Positions 19,648 to 32,575 of a stretch of DNA of 44,532 nucleotides are shown here, piece after piece. This DNA comes from Byssochlamys sp. IMV 00236 (lineage: Eukaryota; Ascomycota; Eurotiomycetes; Eurotiales; Thermoascaceae), in assembly GCA_001931875.2 (NCBI GenBank), contig MSJH02000258.1:1-44532 (forward strand), in the 5' to 3' direction. Under the pieces are notes generated by a model that made no database searches, had not been told where the DNA came from, and saw nothing but the letters and a program-made list of their open reading frames with translations. Position numbers and translations under genes: made by a program. Position 1 is the stretch's first letter. The number at the start of each line of letters is the position of its first letter.

Positions 19648-22600
19648 ATGTCTTCCAATCATCCAGAGTAAGTCTGATTGTATATGACTCTGACCATATA
19701 CTAATCTTTTATTCTTATCTATAGTAATAATGAGCATAATCAATCGCCAATGATAACTGGTAAAGAGTAGAAATTACATTCAATAACAATCGATTAACAA
19801 TATTATAGAAATAGACACACAACCCAATACAACCAATAACAGCAACAACAACAACGATAACACTCATTTAAAAAAAGTGGCATCTCGCTCATCAACAAAT
19901 ACAACACTTGCTACTCAAGACATTAAACATTACTCTCATTGGGAAGCTGCAGGCACGCCGATCGGTAACTATGAGATATACGACATTTTTCTAAAGCATG
20001 AAAAGAAATATGGATTTCAACATGACAATATTCGCAACATATTTGACTACCTCTTGACCATGTTAAACTCTCGCTCGGCGCGGATGTCACCAAAGCAGGC
20101 TCTATGGACACTACATGCAGATTATATAGGGGGAGAACATTCAAACTATCGAAAGTGGTATTTCTCGGCCATTCTCGACCTGGATGATAAATATACACCC
20201 GCAAACAGCCCAACCGGCCTCCTGCTCGAGGAAGCTAAACGAGGTTGGCGCAAACGTATGGAGACGATGACAGATCACACTCGAATCTCACAATTAGCCC
20301 TCTACATGCTTATTTGGGGAGAGGCATCCGTCCTAAGATTTGCGCCCGAGCTGCTCTGTTTTATCTATCATGTAGCTGAAGAGTATGACGAAGGTGTGCT
20401 TTCGACCAGTGACACAGCAAACGTGGGGGATAATGGAACAGTCAATACCTCTGCCTCAAGTGCAACAACTCATGTCATATCCTTCATGGACTCTATCATC
20501 GCTCCACTCTACGCCTTCGTTCGTGACCAAAGCTATGAAGTCATCAATCATCATTATGTTCGCAAAGAAAAAGACCACAAGAACATTGTTGGATACGACG
20601 ATATCAATCAGCTCTTTTGGAATCGTCGAGCTATATCTAATCTTTGCTTACGAAATAATGGCCCTATGCTCAAGGACATACCAGAAGAACGGCGTTATCT
20701 CGAGCTTGAACATGTGGATTGGAACAGGGCCTTCAAAAAGACCTTTTATGAAACACGTTCCTGGTCTCATCTCTTGACAAACTTTTCAAGGGTGTGGATT
20801 ATTCATGCTGTCTCCTTTTGGTATTACATGGCCGCAAGTGTCGACTTTATGTATGCAAACAAAAAGAACGCCTATGGTGAAATCAACAGTCAGTTTGATC
20901 TGCCGGTCAAATTATCCATCGTGGGTTTAGGTGGGCTTGTCGCTATTGTCCTCTTGGCAGTCTCTACTCTAGCCGAGTTCATGCATCTGAGGCTATCTCT
21001 TCGTACACTCCGTATCTTGTCGACTCGTTTGCTGTTCTTGTTAATGATGGGTGCCTGTCATGTGGCTGCTACTTTCTATATCCTAAAGTACGACCATGCG
21101 AGTAGAAGGGCCTTGGTTATTTCCAGCTGTCAACTTGGCCTGGGTGCAATCTTTACCATCTTTATGGTCGTTACACCACCTGCATGCCTATTTAACCTAT
21201 CTGGAACAGGTCAAATGTTTTCCAAGACGTTTACCGCCAACTTCCCTGAAATGACAGAGGATGAACGATTTTTATCTTTTTTACTCTGGATCTGTGTCTT
21301 TACGTGCAAATTTTTAGAGACATACTTCTTTCTTGTCCTTTCCTTCCGAGATGCTCTTTCTGTTACCATAAGAATGCAGCTTCACAACTGCAGTGAAGAT
21401 CCTCTACTAGGACGCAGGCTTTGTTTGATCATGCCCATCGTGACGACCGTCCTGATGTTTACTGTTGAACTGGTCCTGTTCTTTTTAGACACCTATCTGT
21501 GGTACGTTATCTGGAGCACCATCTTCTCGGTATTCCAGTCCATGCGCCTGGGCATCTCCGTCATGACGTCCTGGAAAAGCCTATTTGTCAAAGTACCTAC
21601 CAACATGTTCAAGAAGCTGACGATCGCCGCAAAAGAGGAGCTATCAGCCCCATTACGTCGAATGGCTTGCTCTCAAATGTGGAACGCCATCGTCATTTCC
21701 ATGTACCGTGAACATCTTTTATCAATCAACAACCTCCAATCCTTGCTTTACCAGGTTCAAGTGTCCGAGGATCAAGACGGGCCGACTCTTCGTGAACTAC
21801 ATGCACCGCCTCTCTTTGATGCTAAAAAAGCGTTCCGTCCAAACGACTATTTCCCACCTCTTTCCGAGGCTGAGCGCAGATTATCATTTTTTGCGCAGAG
21901 CCTGTCCACGCGATTTCCGACACCTTGTTCTGTCGAGTCGATGCCAACCTTTACCGTGTTTACCCCGCATTATTCCGAAAAGATGATATTATCCCTTCGA
22001 GAGATCATACGTGAAGAGGATTCGACCACACGTGTGACGCTCCTGGAGTATCTGAAGAAGCTACACCCTGCAGAATGGAGCAATTTTGTAAAGGACACCA
22101 TGTTTATAGCAGAAGAGAACCAGGATTCGTACCAGCCTTCGGACAAGGAAGATTTGCCGTTTTATTGTATTGGATTCAAATCATCAGCTCCTGAATATAC
22201 CCTCAGGACGCGTCTCTGGGCTTCTCTTCGTGCACAGACTTTGTACAGAACGATCAATGGATTCATGAACTATTCGCGTGCTATCAAGATACTCTATCGC
22301 ATAGAACACCCTGACGAAATGCTAGGCGAGTCTTCGTCATCGAACCCTCTTGTGGCTGATGTGGTGCGTAGTGGAGATGATGAAATACTCAAGGTGAAAA
22401 AAACCGACAAGGCCGAAGATAGACTGGAATCTATTGCCAATGAAAAGTTTCGGTACTTGGTAGCCATGCAGCGGTACGCTAAGCTTAATCAAGAAGAGAG
22501 AGCCAACTGTGAGTTTTTGTTGACGGAATATCCTAATCTACAGATCGCCTATATCGAAGAAGAATTGGACAGTAACGGACATGTCGTCTATTACTCAGTA

Positions 22601-25004
22601 TTGATCGATGGTCACTGCGAAGTGCTTCCTAACAACAAGCGTGCACCGAAATACAAGATTAGACTACCTGGCAATCCGATCTTAGGTGATGGAAAATCTG
22701 ATAATCAAAACCATGCTCTTATCTTTTCTCGCGGAGAGTTTCTGCAACTAGTCGATGCCAACCAGGACAATTACTTGGAGGAGTGCTTAAAAATACGCAG
22801 TATCTTTGGTGAATTTGAGCAAAATGAATCAAGACCACTAAAGGATATTTACGCTCTGCAGAGTAGTCAAAGTAAGGAGCCCTCTGTTCCTCCTGTGGCC
22901 ATTGTTGGTGCTCGTGAATATATTTTCTCTGAAAACGTTGGTGTCTTGGGCGACGTTGCAGCCGGAAAAGAACAAACCTTTGGTACGCTCACACAACGCA
23001 TCATGGCAAAAACCGGAAGCCGACTGCATTATGGCCATCCTGATTTTTTGAACGCGGTCTTTATGACAACAAGAGGCGGTGTAAGCAAAGCTCAACGTGG
23101 TCTACACCTAAACGAAGACATTTATGCTGGTATGAATGCACTCTTGCGGGGCGGACGTATTAAACACACAGAGTACCTTCAATGCGGCAAGGGACGCGAC
23201 TTGGGATTCTGTTCTATTCTCAACTTTACGACCAAGATTGGCACAGGCATGGGTGAGCAGCTCTTATCGCGTGAATATTACTACTTGGGTACGCAACTTC
23301 CCTTGGATCGATTTTTGACTTTCTACTATGCGCATCCGGGATTTCATATGAACAACATCATGATTATCTTTGCTGTTCAGGTTTTTGTCTTTTGTATGAC
23401 TCTCATAGGTGCCATGGCTGCGGTTCTACCACATTGCTTGGGCAGCAATTGCTTTGACGTACATCCGGTATACGATTGGTTGCAGCGTTGTATTATTTCC
23501 ATCTTTATCGTATTCTTTATCGCCTTTTTACCACTCTTTATGCAGGAATTAACCGAGAAAGGCACAGGTCGAGCTTTGCTTCGGTTGATAAAGCAGTTTC
23601 TGTCTCTGTCACCCATGTTTGAAGTCTTTGTCACTCAGATCTACGCGAACTCTGTAGTTTCCAACCTGAGCTTTGGTGGTGCACGCTATATTGCCACCGG
23701 AAGAGGATTTGCCACTTCACGGTTGCCATTTTCAGTATTGTACTCGAGATTTGCCCATCCAAGTATTTACTTTGGTGCACGAACTATGTTTATGCTCATC
23801 TTTGTCTCTCTCACCCTCTGGATCCCTCACCTCATCTATTTTTGGGCAACGGTTACGTCTCTGCTAATATCACCCTTTGTTTTTAACCCACATCAATTTG
23901 TACTGATGGACTTTATCTGCGACTATCAAGAGTATCTCGGATGGCTTTCCAAGGGAAATGCAAGCTATTATCATGAACACGCCTGGGTTACGTTTTGTCG
24001 TCAAGTGAGAACGCAAGTGACTGGCAACAAGAAGAAAGCACGAATGAAGTCTATGGTGCAAGATAGCAAGCCCATTATCGCAGTACCTCGAGCCCATCTC
24101 TCGAGCATTTTTTTTACCGAAATCGTCATGCCCTTCTTACAGACTGCATTATGCCTCTTTTGTTACATCTTTTTCAAAAGTCGCGAACAAGTCGATGTTT
24201 ATGGTGCACTTATCAATCGGGTCAATACCTCTTTAGGTCCCTCAGGGTCTCTCGGCCGCATCTTGGGTATCGCTCTGGGCCCCATCGTCTTTAATGCCAT
24301 TGTTTTGATCTTGCTACAGGTTGTGTCTGTGTTGTCTGCCATTATCTCCGAAAACAGCAAGCGCAGAGGATACTACATAGCTATTATGGCACATGGTCTG
24401 GCCGTTATTGGCTTGATCTTCTTTTTTGAATTGTTTTGGGCCATTGAAAAGTTTGAAGTACGGTCGACATTACTTGGGCTCTTGGCTATATTCTCTGTTC
24501 AAAGGACTATATTCAAGATGGTGTTATCTATCTTTTTAACGCGCGAAATACACCATGATGCAACCAACAGAACTTGGTGGTCGGGCAACTGGAGATCAAG
24601 CAAGGTAAAAGAAAATACCAATGCGTCATAAGAAGAGACAACTAATATGTTTATAGGTTGGCAGACTTGCTGCAAGAGAATATGTCTGCAAGATTGTTGA
24701 AATGTCCGTGTTTACAGCTGATTTCATACTTGGTCACTTTATTCTATTCTTGCTGTTTCCAATTGCCTTAATACCATCTATCGATAAGATCCATTCACTC
24801 ATCTTATTCTGGCTGAGGCCGTCTAAACAGATAAGACCAGCTGTATTACCAACAAAAGAACGAAGGAAACGGAAGCAGACGGTGATGGTCTACGGTCCCA
24901 TCTTTCTATTTATGTTATTATGGTTTGTTGCATTAATCATAGTACCTCCCAAGGTTATACCTCGATTGTCAGATAGATATCATCATATTATTAAATACTT
25001 GTAA
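19648..25004 (+). CDS. FKS1: 1,3-beta-D-glucan synthase catalytic subunit
   Basis: Four exons: 19648-19667 (20 nt), 19725-19759 (35 nt), 19809-24604, 24657-25004; 1732 residues, somewhat shorter than ascomycete Fks1. The two tiny first exons supply the ATG and an Asn-rich head; the large exon lacks a conserved ATG at its start. FKS signatures: HYSHWEAAGTPIGNYEIYD-like head; DADYIGGEHSNYRKWYF region; TM block; LPFYCIGFKSSAPEYTLRTR; GVLGDVAAGKEQTFGTLTQR; RLHYGHPDFLNAVFMTTRGG; LNEDIYAGMNALLRGG; then a multi-helix C-terminal membrane domain whose last helices are in exon 4. The enzyme makes cell-wall beta-1,3-glucan from UDP-glucose at the plasma membrane and is the echinocandin target. Hot-spot 1 reads FLVLSFRDA (near residue 526), hot-spot 2 DWLQRCIIS (near 1241). 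Confidence 0.95.
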
Positions 25005-25137
25005 AATAAATAAACTTCCTGCCTTTTTCATTCATAGCTTAATAGCCGTCTTTCATTTGAATTACACATGCTTTGTGATACCTGCACCTACTTTTGTCTC
25101 CGCATAAACCCTTTTTTTTTCTTTTCTCTTTTCTTCA

Positions 25138-26483
25138 ATGCCTCCTGCACCAAAGACGTATTGGTTCCACTTCAAATATTGGGGAGCCATTATCCCTATT
25201 GCTATTATAGCCTCTTTTCTCTGTAAGGTTCATGAGTGATATAAAGATATAATCATTAATAACACACACATATATAGACAAGACCATTCTCATACTTGGT
25301 ATCTTTAATGAAATAAAAGACTTCAATACTGAATCCTGTGAAAAGATAACAGGTAAAGGCCAAAAACCAAAGAAAGAAAAAGGCTATTAAAGTATTATAA
25401 AAAAGGTCCAAAAGATTTCATGAATTGTGAAGACATCATTCTGTCTGATGAGCCCGGTGTTATTTATGCTTCTTGTGACCCAGTAAGATCCTACTACAAT
25501 AATATTATGGGTGTCAATAAGTTGGTGCCCGGTCAACCTGTTGAGAATGGCGCTATCTGGAAAGTAGATTATAATCAGGTATGACTAAAACGCGCGCTTT
25601 TGTATTTATAAAACTGTTAACACACCACTTGACACAGCAACCTGCCGACATTAAAAAGCTGGATATGAGTCCCTTGCAAGACTACCACCCATTGGGTATT
25701 TCATTGTACATCGATCCTGTGTCTGGAGAAAAGACACTGTTGACGATCAATTTATCTCATAACGAACTTCCATCAGTTGAGATCTTTACTGTTCAACAGG
25801 ACGAACTTGTCCACAAGCGTACTATTCGCCATCCAGAGCTGTATAGCCCCAATTCAGTCCACATCCTTCAAGATGACCGCTTTAGATCTCAAGATGGAAC
25901 ACCCTCTTTCTTCTTCTCAAACGATCATTACTATTCCTCACCATTGCTTAAACAGGCCGAGACTTTTCTTTTCCCCAAGACCAATGTCATGTTTTATAAT
26001 GCTCGTACTAGTCAAACTCAAAAGGTTATTGATAGACTCGCCTTCAGTAATGGTGTCACTGGTACTGATGATGTACTGTTTGTCTCTGAAACAAGTGCAG
26101 GAAAAGTGCGCCAATACAAGATCAATCGAAAGACGGACAAACAGGGACTTCCTTATGTCTCCCTTGACTTTGAACGTGAAACCAGGGTTAATGGCTCCCC
26201 TGACAACCTTCACTATTACCCTGAAAAGGAAATCTTGGCAATTGCCACTCATCCAAAGCCTATTGAATTTTACAAGATGGTCACTGCTCCTGATATCAAC
26301 AAGGCTCCCAAGTCTCCTTCTGAAATTGATATTTGGGATATTTCTACAGGCGAAACTAGAATGATTTTGCAGGATGATGGAAGTCTCTATGGGACTTCTT
26401 CAACTGGTATCATCGATATCAAACACTCCAAACTTATTGTTTCTGGCGTTTTTGAAGAGGGCGTATTAGTCTGTGATTTGTAG
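25138..26483 (+). CDS. Paraoxonase/arylesterase-like membrane-anchored protein
   Basis: Exons 25138-25222, 25278-25352, 25406-25578, 25638-26483 (introns 55, 53 and 59 nt) encode 392 residues. A single hydrophobic helix (YWGAIIPIAIIASFLCY, about 14-30) serves as signal anchor. The rest resembles the six-bladed propeller of serum paraoxonases: SPNSVHIL near 180, FFFSNDHYY near 204 (calcium Asn-Asp-His site), AFSNGV, VSETSAGKVRQY and GSPDNLHYY, corresponding to the other calcium ligands. Members hydrolyse lactones or aryl esters, but substrate is not predictable. Probably in the secretory pathway, facing the lumen or outside. Starts 133 bp after FKS1 on the same strand. Confidence 0.85.
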
Positions 26484-26629
26484 AGTGCTCCCCTTCTTTT
26501 TTGAATACACGGTTTTTATAACAAATATAGTATCACATCCATTACATTACAAAATAATAAACTACAAACATTGTATATTAACTTCTCAAGGATACCCCTG
26601 TGTATATTTTCCTTCATATTCTTCCAAAC

Positions 26630-27235
26630 TTAGTCTATCAGAGCAATTCTGGGTTTACAGCTAAAAGTAAATTGAAACATAAAATATTTCTTGGATCGAC
26701 TATGTAACAGTGTAACGTTTGCATATTTCTCCTTTTTAAGTGCTTCAGTCTTATCAACCTTGTCTTGACATTTCTTGGAAGCCTTGACGGGAGCAGAAGT
26801 ACAGTTAGTGGAAGGAGTAGGAGCAAGTAATACAGCTTGAACACTTGTATCTTTGTTGACTGCAGGCATAGATGTCTTTTCATTGATGACAACATTTGAG
26901 AGGCCAGGAGCAGATGTGTCTTCTTTAGCAACTTTCAAAGTAGTACGGATGATCTTGTTTATTACAACATTCAATTATAAAATAGATGGAACTAATAGAT
27001 GTTTATCTTTACCTTTTCTAAGTAATGAAATTTCTTGAAAGTCATCATCACTTGCTTCGAAAGATGTATTTTTGAATAAATTTGTTTGTGCTTGTGCAAA
27101 CAAAGAAAGGAACCCCACGATCGACAGCTAATGGACTCTTAATAAATGCCATATCGACTGTATATCTTACATACCCTTCTCTTTATTTCGCTTTGCCTTT
27201 GGAGGCGGAGGATCATCGTCTTTCTTTCGCTTCAT
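26630..27235 (-). CDS. Small lysine-rich protein, probably nuclear; function unknown
   Basis: Proposed exons: 27235-27175, 27090-27013, 26931-26630, giving 146 residues. The start MKRKKDDDPPPPKAKRNKEK looks like a nuclear localisation signal; then SFEASDDDFQEISLLRK and a Ser/Thr/Lys-rich part (KASKKCQDKVDKTEALKKEK). The two introns are 84 and 81 nt; acceptors were chosen because they alone keep one frame with sensible composition and a pyrimidine tract. An alternative model uses acceptors at 27128 and 26953 region with another frame, and a third would give a signal-peptide-like piece (IVGFLSLFAQAQ). The model is therefore tentative. Convergent with the paraoxonase gene. Confidence 0.45.
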
Positions 27236-27622
27236 GTTGAAGTAAAGAAAAAAGGAAAAAGGAAAAGTAACTGCGGATAGCCTTGTCATATTAAATTAAC
27301 GATTGACAACATTGTTTTTATTAATTAATCATGTTTTCTTCAATAGTAACATGTTGGAATGAAAAGTCGCTCCACTTTCGCACACTACACATCTTACTGT
27401 GATCCTCAAAGTAGTTTTCTTTATAAAAATGATAGGATAAGGATACTAAAATGACACACGATGGTCATGAATCATCATCTAAACATTAGGAACAGTGGTA
27501 AAAGAAGTAATAGTAAATAGGGAAAAGAAGAAGCACAAACCCTAATGACGCCCATATGTTCAATGATGAAATATCAGTACGCAATTCGTACACACGTATA
27601 CAGCATGTGTCTGGCTGATACG
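27236..27622. other. Intergenic, no gene seen
   Basis: AT-rich sequence between the small lysine-rich gene and the Helitron relic; should carry the former's promoter. Confidence 0.4.
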
Positions 27623-28135
27623 TTAAAAGTACTGCTCAAAATCATGTCCTTGACGGAGACTGTCATTTCTGCTGCTGCTTTTCAAAGTAAGAACAATGTC
27701 ACGGAAGATTCTGTCAATATACTCAATAGGAATAACTGCAGCAACTTCTTCCATCGTTGGCAGGTTGTGAGTGCGCTTATCGTCTTCTTCAATCAAATGC
27801 ATTCTCATCGATGAACTGATGATAATATAAGGTAATCCGCTTTCGGCAGAGCTATTGTTGTTAGCTTTATCCTCGCTATTAATGCTAGAGCTTTCATGAT
27901 TGTTCAATATTTCATATGCATGACGATAAATGCGTGTGAAGGGATTGCATCGAGAAAGCAGAGTTGAAGGGTTTCTATAATCTCATTGTCCAAATTTTCA
28001 TTCTTTTCTGATCGTCTCTGAGCATCATACGAGGGATCGTGGATGTACAATTGAGCATATGAAGGTGTGTTGCCCTCAACTAGAAGTAGAGGTCCTCGAT
28101 GGTAACAAAGGGGGCGCGGTGGATCTGGAATGCGT
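27623..28135 (-). mobile_element. Decayed Helitron (N-terminal Helitron-like domain)
   Basis: Read on the minus strand this gives CYHRGPLLLVEGNT, PSYAQLYIHDPSYDAQRR, ENLDNEIIETLQLCF, then after a frameshift near 27950 NPFTRIYRHAYEILNNHE and HNLPTMEEVAAVIPIEYI. This order matches the helitron_like_N region (YH.GPL, QLYIYD, L...L...NPF...Y, RR.N.PT..EVA.I.P) in rolling-circle Helitron proteins. Another frame change near 28115 separates FQIHR from the YHRGPL block. The Rep and helicase parts are absent, so it is a dead fragment of about 500 bp. It ends where LINE-like sequence on the opposite strand begins. Confidence 0.75.
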
Positions 28136-28139
28136 TAAG

Positions 28140-29056
28140 TCCACATCTGTTACTGTTGACATTACATTCCTCTCACTGGGCTGCCTTCCTGCTCTTCTTG
28201 TTCATCTTACTCTGCAGTTGATACCAGAAATTGGCCGCATTACCTTTGGGCCTCGCGACGATCTATCAACCTTGGGATCTCAGGTGTCAGCGCCTGATAG
28301 ATTTGACAACACTTCCTTTTGGATGCTCTCATGTGTTCATTGGACAATCCCTAACCCCACGCGAAAATCCAATGCAGTACCTATTCCGATAGTTGATGTC
28401 TCTCTTGATCAGTTCTGGTTCTTATGGCACAAAGACTACGATCTGCTTACAAAACCACGCCATCCGCCTTTGGCTCTGCCTGGTTCACTGCTTCTTCGAC
28501 CTCAGTACTAGCAAACTTTTTGGCTCCTGACTATACCTCCTATGGCCTTCACACCATGGTTTCGCCTGTTACATGGCTATATCCCTACAGCTACAGCTAC
28601 TTTACAGCATGTCTGGAACCCCAGCTTGACCACCTCTCCACTGTGTAGACTCTGTCAACATGACACAGAGACAAGCTTCCACCTTTTTGTAAGCTGCCCT
28701 CTCAAGCTCAACTTCTGGCAATCCATTTGAGAGATACTCTCTGCCGGACAAGTCTCTCACCGCAGATGAAATATGGTCTGTACTCATTTCTTTTGTTACG
28801 GTAGACGAACAAACCATAGTCGATACGGACGCTCTTTATTTCTTTGGCGCGGGTATCTCAACAATCTGGAAATACCACTGGCGGTGCGTATTTGATGCCA
28901 CTCCGTGGTATACAACGGCAGTTGTCAACAATTTCGACTTAGAACATAGCGGATTCCTGTCGACGTTGCCTTTTAAACGAAAGGTATCTTCCACTATAGC
29001 CGCATAATTTATTTTAACAATTGTTAAATAAAGTCCACACTTTCATACAAAAAAAA
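28140..29056 (+). mobile_element. 5'-truncated, decayed LINE (non-LTR retrotransposon) 3' end
   Basis: Plus-strand frames, shifted at least twice, contain WFRLLHGYIPTAT, SPLCRLCQHDTETSFHLFVS and CPLKLNFWQSI: the zinc-knuckle (zf-RVT type CxxC...H...C) found after the reverse transcriptase of fungal LINEs. A last open stretch (EIWSVLISFVTVDEQ to FKRKVSSTIAA) ends with TAA at 29007. A short palindrome and AATAAA follow, then an A8 run at 29049-29056. No reverse transcriptase core is present, which fits 5' truncation on insertion plus later decay. The exact 5' junction is not clear; upstream coding from 28140 is weak. Confidence 0.7.
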
Positions 29057-29104
29057 TTAGTGCTATAAAAATCCACCGGGGATGAGAGTAGAAAAAAAAG
29101 CGAT

Positions 29105-29115
29105 TAAAAAAAAAA

Positions 29116-29148
<33 letters not shown>
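29105..29148. repeat. Poly-A plus (CA)n tract
   Basis: About 15 A followed by about 14-15 CA units. It lies 50 bp after the LINE A-run and may have grown from a retrotransposon tail. Confidence 0.85.
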
Positions 29149-29150
<2 letters not shown>

Positions 29151-29504
29151 CAGGGCTCAAAAGTTAAACAGTTTCAAAGAGTTATTAGAAGTCACCGAGT
29201 CACCTAGGAAAGCGGTTTCCCTCAAAAAGACAACTGTGTTGAAGCTTGCCTAGCTCATAAATAAAAGGAGTAGATGATCAGCCAAGAGTTAGCGTGCCTT
29301 GTGGAAACTTGGGAGCCCGTAGGAAGCTTATTAAGCAAATAGAGATTTTATTTTCAGAGCCTGCAGTATTACTTTTTAAAGACACTGTAGTTGCAATTTC
29401 TATTTATTATTATACAAATACAACTTCCAATCTCTTTTTTAAATTGCATGCATCTTCCTCTTTTTACACTGTTTAAATAGTTAAATATACAATCTTGAGT
29501 ATCT
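29149..29504. other. Intergenic, no gene seen
   Basis: Between the TE relics and the 3' end of the UBC gene. A 60-codon frame at 29294-29476 has no support. Confidence 0.4.
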
Positions 29505-30296
<792 letters not shown>

Positions 30297-31371
30297 GATT
30301 GTAGTTTAGTTGTTTTGAAATAGAAAAAAGAGTAAAAGAATTTCGTAGAAGGGTACTGTTTTTAATCCCAAAAAATACTACCGGAGCTTAAATATCAGTC
30401 TCCTTGAAAGGTATTCCACCAAACAATAAAGATAAACAAGTCCAGCTTTGTTTTAACTCTAACCGAGACAATAGTTTATATGAGCATTATATGGATTAAA
30501 TACATCTCACAGGTTTCATCAAATAGAAGAGAGACATTTATCAACCATAAACAAAACCGCTTTTATTTCCGGTAAAGTATCTTTGACTTCAAACTCGGCA
30601 TTTTGAAGATGTAGGTCATAAAGGTGAAAGCTTGGTCTCATAAATACATCAGTCTTATTACCGCTTTGAGTTTACCATTGCTTATATGCCTCCAAGCGCA
30701 ATGCTTCTAATGTCAATTCACGCTGTTTAACAACGCACTTGTTTTTTATTAGCTTTCTTGACCAAATTAATCATCACATGCCTGCTATTTTAGTAGAGAA
30801 TTTTGGAAGTAACTCTGATCTTGCAGAGACTGATATTAACGTATAAGTTCTACGAACGTAAAGGCCTTCACCAAGCTTGATTACTGATCCGAAATGTACA
30901 TGGACATCTACAGCAGTAATATCAAAATTAATGTACACCAAAAGATACATTAATGGGTTCTGGTACCTGATAGTTAAATCGGACGTAACTGTGTTCTATT
31001 CAATTTGATCTAATACAGGCAGAAGCTAGCTTATTCACGTCATAATTCTTGATGTAGTATAAGAGTTTATAGAGTAATTTAACTTCATACTACTTGAAGA
31101 GCTTCCATTGATTCAGTAGTTCAGTGTTTTCCTTTTTAAAGAAAAAGGAAAAATATGTTTTAGCAAATATTAGCTTATTTCATCTGTCACAGCTTACAGG
31201 AAGCCACTGATCACAAAACATTCTCACTTCCTTTTCACAATTGATAATTAATCTGAAGACGTTGTTATTCGCATTCGTATCTTGAACACTGATATTGCAG
31301 GCAGGTTAGTCTTTTTAAGCTACATTTGTACTTGATACAGACATAAACTGTAGATTTATCAAGCAATATAT
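30297..31371. other. Divergent UBC4/RPS16 intergenic region
   Basis: Region upstream of both genes, with no intact frame. Scattered short coding-like words occur near 30890-31010 but carry many stops. It likely includes both promoters and old TE debris. Confidence 0.4.
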
Positions 31372-31566
31372 AATGGCTCTGAAGCCCGTGCTTTTTTCCA
31401 TTTACGAGCTCAGCAAGACTTAGCCAAAACTGCCAAATTAGGCATCTTTCTTCCAGTCTCCGATTCTGATTGGGATAGCCTATGAGTCCGGACCGGGCAA
31501 TGCTTCACTAAACTTACATGCCCCTTCACGCTTTCAAGTAGTTCTGGCTCAAGCAGGGACATCAAG
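31372..31566 (+). pseudogene. Coding-like relic of unknown origin
   Basis: One frame reads NGSEARAFFHLRAQQDLAKT, then AKLGIFLPVSDSDWDSL, a TGA, and another 27 codons before TAA. Residue composition is protein-like and ATG overlaps in another frame only. It is probably a decayed gene or retroelement fragment just upstream of RPS16. Confidence 0.3.
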
Positions 31567-31692
31567 TAAAAGTAAAGCATCCATTTGTGATTTTCTTTCC
31601 TTCTCTCTTAACTTAAAAGGTAACTCATCTAAAAACTACCAAAAGGCAAATCATCTGTTTGAAGAGAAAACTCATCCATTTAATAGCTGATA

Positions 31693-32481
31693 ATGGAAGC
31701 AGTTCAAACTTTCGGTCGCAAGGTATATCATTCGCAGATGTTAGATTAGAAAGCAGCAAAAAGAGAAAGAGACAGAGGGACAAATAAGAGATTTAGAAAG
31801 AGACGAAAAGAAAGACAGGACATGTAATGTAAAAGAGTAAATTTGATGAATCAGATCAGCATTGAAAAGCAACAATGAAGAGAAAGAACGAGAGAGACAC
31901 ACATACACAGTGAGAGAGAATATGTACAATGCAGGAATTACATGTCATTTGTAGAATTACAACGTTATTTACTAGTGGGACTATACAACATTTACAACCA
32001 AACCTCTTCTCTTTCTCTCGGCCCTTTCTTTTTTAACTATAGCAAACGACAATGAAAACAATTGACAGATTCTAATTGTCTTTAATAGAAAACCGCCACT
32101 GCTGTTGCTCACTGCAAGCGTGGACGTGGTCTCATCCGTATCAACGGTTCTCCTCTTGAACTCCTTGAGCCCGAGATCTTAAAGTTCAAGGTTTACGAAG
32201 TCATCCTTCTTTTGGGTGAAGAACGTTTTGCCAACGTTGACATCAGAATCCGTACTCACGGTGGTGGTCACGTCTCTCAAGTTTATGCTATCCGTCAAGC
32301 TCTTGCCAAGGCCATTGTTGCCTTCTACCAAAAGTACGTTGATGAAGCTGCCAAGAAGGAAATCAAGGAAATCCTTGTTCAATATGACCGTACTCTTCTT
32401 GTTGCCGATCCTCGTCGTTGTGAACCCAAGAAGTTCGCTGGTCCTGGTGCTCGTGCCCGTTACCAAAAGTCTTACCGTTAA
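31693..32481 (+). CDS. RPS16: 40S ribosomal protein S16 (uS9)
   Basis: Exon 1 (31693-31722) encodes [10 protein letters not shown]; after a 366-nt intron exon 2 (32089-32481) encodes [20 protein letters not shown] onward, 140 residues in total. Signatures: [58 protein letters not shown] and the C-terminal ARYQKSYR tail that reaches the ribosomal P-site. The intron, right after the first ten codons, is much longer than others here, as is common for ribosomal-protein genes. Codons are biased to C-ending forms, as expected for high expression. No snoRNA was found in the intron. Confidence 0.97.
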
Positions 32482-32554
32482 AGCATTGCTTGTTTATTTT
32501 TTTGTCTTTTCTTTTATTAAATAAAATAATTGTGTCTGGAAAGAAGAAAGGAAA

Positions 32555-32575
32555 AGAGAGAGAGAGAGAGAGAGA
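32555..32575. repeat. (AG)n microsatellite
   Basis: About ten AG units in the 207-bp gap between RPS16 and the NMT1-like gene. Confidence 0.9.

Noticed and set aside
19923..24097. ORFs in other frames of the FKS1 exon
   Set aside because: Shadows of the glucan synthase reading frame.
31723..32088. Possible C/D-box snoRNA in the RPS16 intron
   Set aside because: A TTGATGA box is present, but no convincing D box and terminal stem were found.
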